From: Mammaliicoccus sciuri
GTDB lineage: Bacteria; Bacillota; Bacilli; Staphylococcales; Staphylococcaceae
Assembly (NCBI RefSeq): GCF_002901825.1
Contig: NZ_PPQD01000017.1
Location: 310,001-374,000, forward strand
Reading direction: 5' to 3'
Length of the DNA: 64,000 bases
Shown here in pieces: positions 9,514 through 16,427 of this stretch. The stretch's first letter is position 1; each line of letters starts with the position of its first letter. The notes beneath the pieces were generated by a model that did no database searches, had not been told where the DNA came from, and saw only the letters and a program-made list of their open reading frames with translations. The position numbers and the translations under genes are program-made.

Positions 9514-10016
9514 AATGGGTAATTGTTAGCGATAATCATGGCGAACAAGGTATACTTCATGAAATATACGAAAAAAATAAAGACTCAGATTTATTTTTAC
9601 ATTTAGGTGATTCTGAATTTGACTACGATGATACAGAACTAAGTTTGTATCAAAGAGTTAAAGGAAATTGTGATTTTGATCCACAATTTCCAATAGAAGA
9701 ACAAGGTGAAATAGAAGGTATTGGTTATTTCTATACACATGGTCATAGATATGATATTAAAGGATCTAGAGAAGTATTAAGTGCTCATGCAAAAAATAAT
9801 CATGCTAAATTTGCATTTTATGGACATAGTCATGTTGCATTATGTGAGACAATAGATGGCGTTTATTGTATCAACCCAGGAAGCATCTCTCAAACAAGAG
9901 GTCAATGGGAGGAAACATATGCAATCATTGAATTCGATGAAGCATTAAATAATGCAACTTTAACATATTTAAATAGAAATAATGAAGAAGTAGAAAAATT
10001 ATCATTAGCAATTTAA
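9510..10016 (+). CDS. YfcE/YsnB-type metallophosphoesterase
   Basis: 168 residues. Metal-binding motifs of the small MJ0936/YfcE phosphodiesterase family are visible: SDNHG at the N-terminus, LHLGDSEFD, KGNCDF, YFYTHGHRYD and YGHSHVA, ending in NPGSISQTRG. The family cleaves phosphodiesters in vitro; the cell substrate is not established. Last gene of the murI operon, followed by a terminator. Confidence 0.93.
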   Translation: MKWVIVSDNHGEQGILHEIYEKNKDSDLFLHLGDSEFDYDDTELSLYQRVKGNCDFDPQFPIEEQGEIEGIGYFYTHGHRYDIKGSREVLSAHAKNNHAKFAFYGHSHVALCETIDGVYCINPGSISQTRGQWEETYAIIEFDEALNNATLTYLNRNNEEVEKLSLAI

Positions 10017-10058
10017 ATATATATTTTGCAAAACAAAAATGGCAAATAGATTTTATTT

Positions 10059-10092
10059 ATTGAGATATTCTTACGAATATCTCAATTTTATT
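10059..10092 (+). terminator. Terminator of the murI operon
   Basis: A perfect 12-bp inverted repeat (10,059-10,070 with 10,075-10,086), 4-base loop, then TTTTATT. Confidence 0.88.
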
Positions 10093-10198
10093 AAAAAATT
10101 AGAATAAACTTTCAATTAAACAAAAATTGTTTTATAATTATGAATGTCGTTAATTTTATGTAAAAACTAATAAGTTATCATACATAGGAGGGGTAGAA

Positions 10199-10414
10199 AT
10201 GGGCAGAACACACGTTACATCAGTTATTAATGATGATGAGTTTTGTATAAATAAAAACGAATATAACGACTTACATAAGAACGAAAACATATATGTATTA
10301 ACAGCAAACGGACTTGTACATGCGAGTGTTATAGAAATATTTGAAGATAAATCTTTGTGTAAAGCCGAAAAAGCCAATACAGTTAAAGTTAATGACATTG
10401 TTATCACAGAATAA
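10199..10414 (+). CDS. Small hypothetical protein, 71 residues
   Basis: It starts with ATG after GGAGGGGT. A TATAAT box lies at 10,133-10,138. The protein (MGRTHVTSVINDDEFCINK...VNDIVITE) has no membrane segment; the alternating pattern suggests a small beta-rich fold with two halves (an N-terminal part and a KANTVKVNDIVI end). It sits between the murI operon and the tRNA, outside the prophage. I do not recognise a family. Confidence 0.6.
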   Translation: MGRTHVTSVINDDEFCINKNEYNDLHKNENIYVLTANGLVHASVIEIFEDKSLCKAEKANTVKVNDIVITE

Positions 10415-10489
10415 AAGTAAAACAAAATAATTAAACGTGTAATAATACTTCGAAAGCGATTTAATAAACCTTTTTCTTTTTAAAAAGTA

Positions 10490-10518
10490 TTGATAAATCA
10501 GTATCTATTCGATATAAT
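10490..10518 (+). promoter_or_regulatory. Promoter of tRNA-Arg
   Basis: -35 TTGATA (10,490-10,495), 17-bp spacer, -10 TATAAT (10,513-10,518): a near-consensus vegetative promoter 18 bp before the tRNA. Confidence 0.85.
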
Positions 10519-10536
10519 TATTCTTGTGTTGAAAAT

Positions 10537-10593
<57 letters not shown>

Positions 10594-10610
<17 letters not shown>

Positions 10611-10636
10611 TAAATTACCAATATCCCGTTGTATCT
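10594..10636. repeat. attL core (43-bp direct repeat, copy 1)
   Basis: Identical to 52,042-52,084. It starts in the T arm of the tRNA, covers the last 17 tRNA bases and continues 26 bases into the left arm of the tRNA terminator. The bases just outside differ between the copies (C versus G on the left, G versus C on the right), which fixes the ends. Confidence 0.95.
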
Positions 10637-10677
10637 GGTGTTCAAAAACCTTGATATGACGGGGTTTCTTTATATAT
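10618..10677 (+). terminator. Phage-supplied terminator of tRNA-Arg
   Basis: CCCGT at the end of the core pairs with ACGGG about 30 bases on, with inner pairing TATC/GATA and GGT/ACC, then TTTCTTT. The left arm is core sequence and the right arm is phage sequence, so the hairpin exists only after integration. Confidence 0.7.
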
Positions 10678-10712
10678 GGTTGTACCCTGTTATATGTGGT
10701 ATTTGAACTTTT

Positions 10713-10731
10713 ACGCCAACGTAACGCCAAC
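10713..10731. promoter_or_regulatory. Integrase arm-type sites (left pair)
   Basis: Two ACGCCAAC copies (10,713-10,720 and 10,724-10,731) with an 11-bp period, about 77 bp from the core and just beyond the int stop. The same pair occurs inside attR (51,988) and once more outside it (52,153). Direct repeats near the core are typical binding sites for the integrase N-terminal domain; that role is inferred. Confidence 0.6.
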
Positions 10732-10735
10732 GAGA

Positions 10736-11764
10736 TTATAAAATTGATAAAGCTTTTATTGCTTTTTTATTCTCTTCTTCAAAACTTTCTTCAAGTAAAT
10801 GTGAGTATACTTCTAATGTCACTTTTATATTTTTATGACCTAATCTTTTCGAAATATAATGTATCGAAACATTCTTTGATAATAGATATGAACAATGTGT
10901 ATGTCTAATTGCATGAGTAGTTATTTGTTTGATACCTAATAGGTCACAGTATCCTTTTAAAGCTTTGTTTACTGCATTGGTACTAATACCATTACTAAAT
11001 ACATATCCGTCCATTGCAACTGGTCTTTGTTCTAATACTTTATAAATATGGTCCATGTCTTGTTTTGATACTTCAACAGTTCTAGGTGATGTTGTTGTTT
11101 TCTGTTCATTAATATAAATAGTTCTTTTAAATCTATCTAAGTATTCATACTTCAAATTAATAGCGCCAGATATTCTACAACCTGTAACGACCATAATGAA
11201 TAATACTAATGATGAGTCAGTGTATTTTGTTTTCAACTCTTTCTTTAGATCAGAATATTGTTTCAATGTAATATATTTATCTTCCTCTTGCTGTGATTCA
11301 TTTTTGCCGACATACTTAATTTTATAAGTGAAATTCTTTTTGAGTATACCTTCATATATAGCATCATCTATTGAACTTCTTATCTTTCCGTTTAATTTTC
11401 TAACTGATTCGTCTGTATGTGTTTTAGCAAATTCATTTATAAATTTTTGGTACATCAATTTAGTGATGTCTTTTAAAGGTGTATTACCTATAGAATGGTT
11501 TTTTAAGTGGTTCATAATTGTTGTGTAAGAAACATAAGTTCTTTCGCTAACATTTGGTTCTTTATAAGTTTCTGACCATTGTTTGAAATAATCGTATAAA
11601 GTTATATTGTTATCGAATTGAAAACCGTCTATTAAATCATTTTTTGCTTTAGTTTCTGCTTCGACTGCTTCGCGTTTTGTTGCAAAGCCCTGTTTTCTAT
11701 ATCGTTTTCCTTCATGACCGAAATAATATCCCCAATTACCACTACAGTATTTTTTTATAGACAT
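10736..11764 (-). CDS. int: Prophage tyrosine integrase
   Basis: 342 residues. N-terminal AP2-like arm-binding domain (KKYCSGNWGYYFGHEGKRYRKQGFATKREA), a SAM-like core-binding middle, and the catalytic domain with the first Arg in TGCRISGAINL, H-x-x-R in HAIRHTHCSYLL, LGHKNIKVT, and the nucleophile Tyr in EVYSHLL. It recombines attP with the tRNA-Arg attB. The ATG at 11,764 follows AAGGAG with 8-base spacing; a GTG 9 bp upstream overlaps that site. Transcribed towards attL, with the stop next to the arm-type repeats. Confidence 0.96.
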   Translation of the reverse strand: MSIKKYCSGNWGYYFGHEGKRYRKQGFATKREAVEAETKAKNDLIDGFQFDNNITLYDYFKQWSETYKEPNVSERTYVSYTTIMNHLKNHSIGNTPLKDITKLMYQKFINEFAKTHTDESVRKLNGKIRSSIDDAIYEGILKKNFTYKIKYVGKNESQQEEDKYITLKQYSDLKKELKTKYTDSSLVLFIMVVTGCRISGAINLKYEYLDRFKRTIYINEQKTTTSPRTVEVSKQDMDHIYKVLEQRPVAMDGYVFSNGISTNAVNKALKGYCDLLGIKQITTHAIRHTHCSYLLSKNVSIHYISKRLGHKNIKVTLEVYSHLLEESFEEENKKAIKALSIL

Positions 11765-11779
11765 ATATATCACTCCTTA

Positions 11780-11865
11780 TAAGAAAACCTCACGAGGTGT
11801 GAGGTGTGTTATTTATTCATCAATATCTAATAATATAGTTTTAATACCACACACCTATTGCTAAA
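11780..11865. other. Inverted-repeat region upstream of int
   Basis: The divergent gap between int and the small gene at 11,936 has a short palindrome (CCTCACGAGGTGTGAGG) and AGGTGTG...CACACCT arms about 50 bp apart. These could be operators or Xis/Int control sites. No protein can be assigned to them. Confidence 0.35.
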
Positions 11866-11935
11866 AATAATCAGCGTGCTGGTAGGGTAAAATTAAAAAA
11901 TATGTTATAATCATTAAAAAAATAGGGGTGATTTG

Positions 11936-12124
11936 ATGTTTAATGTCGTTAAAAATAGAATTAAACAAATTAATAGACAACGTACTGATATGTCAAAATC
12001 ACATCATGAAAGATACATTGAAACACAGAAAAAAATTAGAGAACATGAACAAGGATATACAAAAAAATCAGATGTTCAAAAACATGTAGAAAAAGAACTA
12101 TCTAGGCACTTTCGAGAATTCTAA
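11936..12124 (+). CDS. Small basic prophage protein, 62 residues
   Basis: ATG 11,936 follows AGGGGTGAT; TATAAT lies at 11,906. The protein is highly charged and helical (MFNVVKNRIKQINRQRTDMSKSHHER...VEKELSRHFREF). It is divergent from int and convergent with the DUF6414-like gene, whose 3' end it overlaps by 27 bp. The position next to int would suit a directionality factor or a small regulator, but there is no clear helix-turn-helix. Function unknown. Confidence 0.55.
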   Translation: MFNVVKNRIKQINRQRTDMSKSHHERYIETQKKIREHEQGYTKKSDVQKHVEKELSRHFREF

Positions 12125-13069
12125 TCCAATAGGTTGAATAATCTCGAAAGTGTCGTTTTCTTTTAGGTTTAATATTGAAGATAAAAAAATCATTAGCATA
12201 CCTTGTGTTCCTTTCGAAAGAAATTCTTCTTTATCAAATTCTGAGTGTTGAAAATCAGTTACTGTATGAAGTGCTGCTGTTCTACTTATCTTTCTACCAA
12301 AACCTTTTAGTTGTACTTCATTAGCTAAGGATAATGTTTCTCCAGGTATACGAAGATTTTCACGTTCTCCAATCAATATACTGTTCCCTTTATTTAAAAT
12401 AATTTTATCCCCTAAGACAGTTGCTAAGTGTTTACTCATTTCATTAAATGTTTTTAATAAAGACATATTGCTAAAGTGTTCATAAAATCGTTCTAATTCA
12501 TGGATATTTTGAAAATGACGTGGTTTTTTATTTGATCCAGGATTTTCAAGGTATTTACTAGCACTTTTGAATTTATCTTCTAAAGATTTGATACTTGGTA
12601 ATTCAAAGCGATTGTCAACATAAGGCATTTGTCTTAGTAGATCAGTATCAAAAATTTTAGATGATGTATATATATCTAATACGCTATAATTGTCATCAAT
12701 TTCAACAAAATCAAATTGATTACTATCTTTTATTTGGTGTATGTCCCCTGTTTGTTTTAATTCATCATAAACTTTATTATAAAGAAAATCATCATAAGCT
12801 TTTTTTACACCTAATTTAAATGTTTCGTTATTCAAAAATTCAATAGATTTACCTTCGCGTGTGGTACTTTCATTTAATCCATTTACATTAGTACTACTGA
12901 TACCTAGCTTTACAGAATTACTTTTTTTATCGTCGCTACCATAATTATCAGTGATATTATCACCGGTCTGTTTAGCTTTCTCATCTATAATTTCTAATAT
13001 ATTACCTTCAAATAATTGTGCTGAGATACTAGATATTGAATCAGTATCTAAATAAACAAAATCTTTCAT
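12098..13069 (-). CDS. DUF6414-like protein, cargo gene between int and cI
   Basis: 323 residues starting MKDFVYLDTDSISSISAQLFEG, which resembles the N-terminal signature of the DUF6414 family (recalled, not searched). No signal peptide or membrane helix; the middle is acidic and the end (GTQGMLMIFLSSILNLKENDTFEIIQPIGLEF) looks like a small beta domain. It lies between integrase and CI, on the lysogenic strand, where staphylococcal phages commonly carry superinfection-exclusion or conversion genes. It has its own AAGGAGC ribosome site and a TATAAT-like box in the 58-bp gap to cI, so it is probably expressed in the lysogen. A defence role is inference. Confidence 0.6.
   Translation of the reverse strand: MKDFVYLDTDSISSISAQLFEGNILEIIDEKAKQTGDNITDNYGSDDKKSNSVKLGISSTNVNGLNESTTREGKSIEFLNNETFKLGVKKAYDDFLYNKVYDELKQTGDIHQIKDSNQFDFVEIDDNYSVLDIYTSSKIFDTDLLRQMPYVDNRFELPSIKSLEDKFKSASKYLENPGSNKKPRHFQNIHELERFYEHFSNMSLLKTFNEMSKHLATVLGDKIILNKGNSILIGERENLRIPGETLSLANEVQLKGFGRKISRTAALHTVTDFQHSEFDKEEFLSKGTQGMLMIFLSSILNLKENDTFEIIQPIGLEFSKVPR
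12107..12162 (+). terminator. Terminator shared by two convergent genes
   Basis: CACTTTCGAGA (12,107-12,117) pairs perfectly with TCTCGAAAGTG (12,142-12,152); T-rich sequence follows on the plus strand. The hairpin lies within the coding overlap of the two genes. Confidence 0.65.
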
Positions 13070-13127
13070 TCTACATTGCTCCTTTGTTTAAAATTATATA
13101 AGTTAAGATTTGTTAGAATGGTTAACC

Positions 13128-13748
13128 CTACTTAAAAATCCTTTGACTAGCAACCACTTTACCAACAATTTTTACTTCATCTTGTGAATTATACACTTGT
13201 GGGTAATGATTGGGATTATTTGATTCGGGTATTAGCATGACTTGATCGCCGTTATATCTAATTCTTTTAACAGTTGCATTGTATCCATTCACCATTACGA
13301 CTCCCAATTGTCCATTTTCTACAACGGAATCTTTTTCGACCACAACAATATCACCATCTTGAAAAATTTTATCCATACTATCACCAATTACTTTTAAAGC
13401 AAATTTTTCTTTATTAGAATTCGTTTTATCTGTAGCAAAATAAATGTAGTCGATTAAATTTTCTTCTGAATATAAAGGTAGTCCAGCAGATATTTTTGAA
13501 ACGACAGGTATTTTCTTGACTGGCATAGTTTCTACGACAGGTTGTTCTTTTTGAAATAAATCTGTCGGAGTTACACCGAGAGCTTCGCAATAATTTAGTA
13601 TATCTAATTCATCTAATCCCCGAGTTCCATTTTCATGTGATGAAATAGTATTTTGTTTATAACCAGTTAATTTACTTAAATCCGTTTGAGTTAATTTTTT
13701 TTGTTTTCTTAGTTCTTTTATCCTTTTTCCTATTACGTTTTTGCTCAT
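13128..13748 (-). CDS. CI-like repressor with LexA-type (S24) protease domain
   Basis: 206 residues. N-terminal XRE helix-turn-helix (LTQTDLSKLTGYKQNTISSHENG), then a self-cleaving domain: cleavage site Ala88-Gly89 in KISAGLP, catalytic Ser124 in GDSM and Lys161 in ATVKRI. It maintains lysogeny by binding operators at the cI-cro gap and is inactivated by RecA-stimulated self-cleavage during SOS. AAGGAGTGATACT ribosome site. Confidence 0.95.
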   Translation of the reverse strand: MSKNVIGKRIKELRKQKKLTQTDLSKLTGYKQNTISSHENGTRGLDELDILNYCEALGVTPTDLFQKEQPVVETMPVKKIPVVSKISAGLPLYSEENLIDYIYFATDKTNSNKEKFALKVIGDSMDKIFQDGDIVVVEKDSVVENGQLGVVMVNGYNATVKRIRYNGDQVMLIPESNNPNHYPQVYNSQDEVKIVGKVVASQRIFK

Positions 13749-13769
13749 TTAGTATCACTCCTTGAGATA

Positions 13770-13798
13770 AATATAGCACATATATAATAAGGAAACAA
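13770..13798 (-). promoter_or_regulatory. cI promoter
   Basis: On the minus strand TTGTTT (13,798-13,793), a 17-bp spacer and TATATT (13,775-13,770). Operator O1 lies 9 bp upstream of the -35. Confidence 0.65.
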
Positions 13799-13806
13799 TA
13801 ATAAAT

Positions 13807-13859
13807 ATTACAAAATGTGATAATAAAGCATTGAAAAACATCACGATACGTGATATATT
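13807..13859 (+). promoter_or_regulatory. Switch region: operators O1 and O2 with the early promoter
   Basis: O1 ATTACAAAATGTGAT (13,807-13,821) and O2 ATCACGATACGTGAT (13,840-13,854) are 15-bp palindromes of the form ATCAC(A/G)NNN(T/C)GTGAT. The early promoter has -35 TTGAAA at 13,831-13,836, 17 bp, -10 TATATT at 13,854-13,859, so O2 fills its spacer and a bound repressor would block it. Confidence 0.8.
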
Positions 13860-13892
13860 GTATTTGCAATCAACGAAGGAGGTGTTAAGCAA

Positions 13893-14132
13893 ATGACAGC
13901 GACAGATAAAAAGAAAGTACTTAGAGAAAGGTACTTAAAGCCCAAAACTAAGTTACGTAAGCTTAGATTATCTGAAGAATTCACTACCGAATATGTAGCA
14001 AGCTTAATAGGTTTACAACGTAGACAATATGAGCAAAAAGAACAAGGTAAGTATCCTTTCAATGATTATGAAATGGAAATTTTAGCAAGTACCTTTGATG
14101 TAAGTGTTGAAGATATTTTTTTTAAATATTAA
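13893..14132 (+). CDS. Cro-like regulator
   Basis: 79 residues with an XRE-type helix-turn-helix core (TTEYVASLIGLQRRQYEQKEQGKYPF) and the STFDVSVEDIF end common to this family. It is the first gene after the early promoter and opposes CI in the lytic decision. AAGGAGGTG ribosome site. The stop codon lies one base before operator O3. Confidence 0.85.
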   Translation: MTATDKKKVLRERYLKPKTKLRKLRLSEEFTTEYVASLIGLQRRQYEQKEQGKYPFNDYEMEILASTFDVSVEDIFFKY

Positions 14133-14133
14133 T

Positions 14134-14148
14134 ATCACATTTTGTGAT
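14134..14148. promoter_or_regulatory. Operator O3 between cro and the antirepressor
   Basis: ATCACATTTTGTGAT is a perfect 6-3-6 palindrome matching O1 and O2. It overlaps the leader of the antirepressor gene, 18 bp before its ATG. Confidence 0.75.
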
Positions 14149-14165
14149 AAAAGGAGGATTAACCA

Positions 14166-14948
14166 ATGCAAGATTTACAAGTATTTCAAAATTCACAATT
14201 CGGGAATTTAGAAATTTTAACCGTCGAAGGTAAAGAATGGTTTCCTGCAATAAAAGTTGCTGAAATATTAGGATATACCAATCCAAGAAAAGCAATAAGA
14301 GACCACACAAAAGAAAAGGGGGTAACAATTCGTTCCGTCCTTTCAAATGGAGGTACTCAAAAGAAAAAATTTATCGACGAAGGTAACTTATACAGATTAA
14401 TTACAAAATCTAAACTACCACAAGCAGAGCAATTTGAAGAATGGGTTTTTGAAGAAGTTTTACCAGCAATCAGAAAACATGGGATATATGCTACTGACAG
14501 TGTGATTGAACAAACGATACAAAACCCAGATTACATTATTACAGTATTAAAAGAATTTAAAAAAGAGAAAGAACAGAGAATGTTACTTCAACAACAAGTA
14601 GGCGAATTGAAACCTAAAGCTGACTACTATGACCAAATACTCAAAAGTAAAAAGCTTATCACTGTAAATGCTATAGCTAAAGATTATGGTATGTCAGCTC
14701 AAACTTTAAACAAAGTATTGCATGATTTAAAAGTTCAATTTAAACAATCTGGGCAGTGGTTATTGTATGCGAAGTATCACGATAAAGGTTATACGCATTC
14801 TGAACCACATAGATATGTAAAAAAAGATGGTACAGAAGATTTTAGTTTGCATACAAAATGGACGCAAAAAGGTCGTATTTTCTTATATAACTTACTGAAA
14901 GAAAATGGCATATTACCAACAATTGAAAAGCAAAACCAACCAACTTAA
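14166..14948 (+). CDS. Phage antirepressor (BRO-N plus KilAC)
   Basis: 260 residues. Residues ~10-110 are a BRO-N domain (WFPAIKVAEILGYTNPRKAIRDH ... YRLITKSKLPQAEQFEEWVFEEVLPAIRKHG). A short coiled coil leads to a C-terminal KilAC DNA-binding domain (KLITVNAIAKDYGMSAQTLNKVL ... GQWLLYAKYHDKGYT). Antirepressors counter CI or act on early gene control. AAAGGAGG ribosome site, with operator O3 in the leader. Confidence 0.92.
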   Translation: MQDLQVFQNSQFGNLEILTVEGKEWFPAIKVAEILGYTNPRKAIRDHTKEKGVTIRSVLSNGGTQKKKFIDEGNLYRLITKSKLPQAEQFEEWVFEEVLPAIRKHGIYATDSVIEQTIQNPDYIITVLKEFKKEKEQRMLLQQQVGELKPKADYYDQILKSKKLITVNAIAKDYGMSAQTLNKVLHDLKVQFKQSGQWLLYAKYHDKGYTHSEPHRYVKKDGTEDFSLHTKWTQKGRIFLYNLLKENGILPTIEKQNQPT

Positions 14949-14961
14949 AGGAGGAACCTAA

Positions 14962-15126
14962 ATGAACGAATTACAAAAAATAACCCTCCTCATCACAATG
15001 GCAGTTGTGACATGGAAGGTATGTAGGATTGAAAATCATTTAAGTACTAAAGAAGATGATTATCCATCGATTTCTTCTTCGTGTTTCGCAAAACTGTTAG
15101 CAAATTCAAGTGATTTTAGATACTGA
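14962..15126 (+). CDS. Small membrane protein, 54 residues (possibly chimaeric end)
   Basis: ATG 14,962 follows AAAGGAGGAAC. The first half is a membrane helix plus short tail (MNELQKITLLITMAVVTWKVCRIENHL), a type common as tiny early phage genes. The second half is the antisense of the small minus-strand gene at 15,060-15,269, so the original 3' end may have been replaced by that insertion. Confidence 0.5.
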   Translation: MNELQKITLLITMAVVTWKVCRIENHLSTKEDDYPSISSSCFAKLLANSSDFRY

Positions 15127-15269
15127 TGGAAATATGAATTTCGTCTATTATCCATATATTCAAAGAATTCATCTTCAGTATCAAAATCCTCAGGCGTTTT
15201 AGCATGAGGAAGGGTTTGTATATATGCTGCTGCAAATCCTTTTGGATCGTATGGCATTCCCTCAAACAT
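15060..15269 (-). CDS. Small acidic protein on the opposite strand, 69 residues
   Basis: ATG 15,269 follows AGGAGGTGATACTT at ideal spacing. The product (MFEGMPYDPKGFAAAYIQTL ... FANSFAKHEEEIDG) is soluble and acidic. It is alone on the minus strand within the early plus-strand operon and overlaps the preceding small gene by 67 bp. The strong ribosome site supports it. Family not recognised. Confidence 0.55.
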   Translation of the reverse strand: MFEGMPYDPKGFAAAYIQTLPHAKTPEDFDTEDEFFEYMDNRRNSYFHQYLKSLEFANSFAKHEEEIDG

Positions 15270-15317
15270 AAGTATCACCTCCTAATAAGGAGTATAGCAG
15301 AAAGGAGCATGCACGAT

Positions 15318-15616
15318 ATGCAAGAATTACAAATTTTCAATTTTAATTCAAATGAAGTAAGGACGGTAGTTGTAAACGAAGAACCATATTTTGTAGGTAA
15401 CGATGTCGCTCAGATTTTAGGATATGAAGATTATCGAGGAGCAATCAATAAGAAAGTAGATGAAGAAGATAAGCTGCGTAGCCAAATTGACTACGCAGGT
15501 CAGAAGAGAACTGTAACACTCATTAACTAATCAGGTTTAATCACAATAAACGTAAAGATGTAGATATGGCAATTCAACATATTAAAGATTTAAAAGCATC
15601 GCAAATTGAAATTTAA
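15318..15616 (+). pseudogene. Degraded second antirepressor (BRO-N fragment)
   Basis: From ATG 15,318 (GGAG ten bases upstream) 70 codons encode half a BRO-N domain (EPYFVGNDVAQILGYEDYRGAINKKVDEEDK...RTVTLIN). The next codon is TAA where the family has GAA (LINESGLY), and SGLI follows in frame, so a G-to-T change created the stop. The downstream bases to 15,616 are a short unrelated-frame remnant (KRKDVDMAIQHIKDLKASQIEI). The rest of the gene is deleted. Confidence 0.75.
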
Positions 15617-15630
15617 GGAGTTGATGAGGA

Positions 15631-15858
15631 ATGTATACAAAAACATGGTGGAGCATGGAGGACTTAATGAATGAAACGGGACGCACTAGAAATTGGGTTA
15701 AAGACAACATTTTAAAAGTACCTAAATTTAAAAAAGAAATTGAGAAGTTTGCGCATTATCCAATCAACAGTAATGATCAATATCGTTTCATTGGTTCTGA
15801 AATGCGAAAGTTCTTAGAAGATAACTTCAAAGAGATATTTGAGGAGGCAGTGAAATGA
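15631..15858 (+). CDS. DUF771-like excisionase/DNA-binding protein
   Basis: 75 residues (WSMEDLMNETGRTRNWVKDNILKVPKFKKEIEKF ... MRKFLEDNFKEIF). The pattern fits DUF771, a small phage family with a winged-helix, excisionase-like look. It probably binds DNA in early phage control. It ends with an ATGA overlap into the next gene. Confidence 0.7.
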   Translation: MYTKTWWSMEDLMNETGRTRNWVKDNILKVPKFKKEIEKFAHYPINSNDQYRFIGSEMRKFLEDNFKEIFEEAVK

Positions 15859-16034
15859 CTGTAGCATGGAACATCATCAAATACCCAGCATTAACACTAG
15901 CAATTGTAGTTGAGTTCTTTATTATATCGTCATTTAGTACAACACCTATTGAGCATTCGTTTCTATTTTGGCTATTGACGGTAGCTGGATTTGAAATGGC
16001 TGATCAAATATTTTTAGAACAGGAGGAAATGTAA
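15855..16034 (+). CDS. Small membrane protein, 59 residues
   Basis: Starts at ATGA overlapping the previous stop and ends immediately before the next start. Two hydrophobic segments (YPALTLAIVVEFFIISSF and FLFWLLTVAGFEMA). The 4-bp overlap at one end and the AGGAGG of the next gene at its own 3' end show it is a real operon member. Function unknown. Confidence 0.65.
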   Translation: MTVAWNIIKYPALTLAIVVEFFIISSFSTTPIEHSFLFWLLTVAGFEMADQIFLEQEEM

Positions 16035-16340
16035 TTGTCATATTTTAAAACAGGTTCTCAAGTAACTAAAACAGAATACCATTACGGATTTAAATTTTTA
16101 CATCGCTATGAAGTTATAGGGGATGACCTAATTTTAGTAAAGGTATTTAGTACTAATCATGATTTGGTATTTGCTGCAGAAGTACATGTTGAAGATACAG
16201 CTGAAGGTCTTTTTGAAGAAATGAATGAGACAATTTTAAGTTGGATTGACGACAACACAAGCGAAGTAGACGCACTAATGGTTGAAATACTAAAGGGCAG
16301 TAATAAACCGTATGATTTCAAAATTAAGGCACGATATTAA
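16035..16340 (+). CDS. Hypothetical early phage protein, DUF1108-like
   Basis: 101 residues, TTG start after AGGAGG. The layout GFKFLHRYEVIGDDLILVKVF ... VHVEDTAEGLFEEMNETILSWIDDNTSEVD is similar to the DUF1108 family of staphylococcal phages (a short beta part then helices ending in an N-T-E-x-D motif). No enzyme motif. Confidence 0.5.
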   Translation: MSYFKTGSQVTKTEYHYGFKFLHRYEVIGDDLILVKVFSTNHDLVFAAEVHVEDTAEGLFEEMNETILSWIDDNTSEVDALMVEILKGSNKPYDFKIKARY

Positions 16341-16427
16341 AAAATGCCTAATCCAACGGCAATTGGAGAAGGCGCAATGTGAATTAAAAATACACTTACA
16401 GAATATCACGAAGGAGGATATTTAGCA

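Noticed and set aside
10156-10425. 89-codon minus-strand frame
   Set aside because: Antisense of the 71-residue gene at 10,199, which has a good ribosome site and promoter; the minus frame has neither.
16344-16382. 12-codon frame before the Rad50-like ATPase
   Set aside because: Too short, no ribosome site; the gap shows no other signal.
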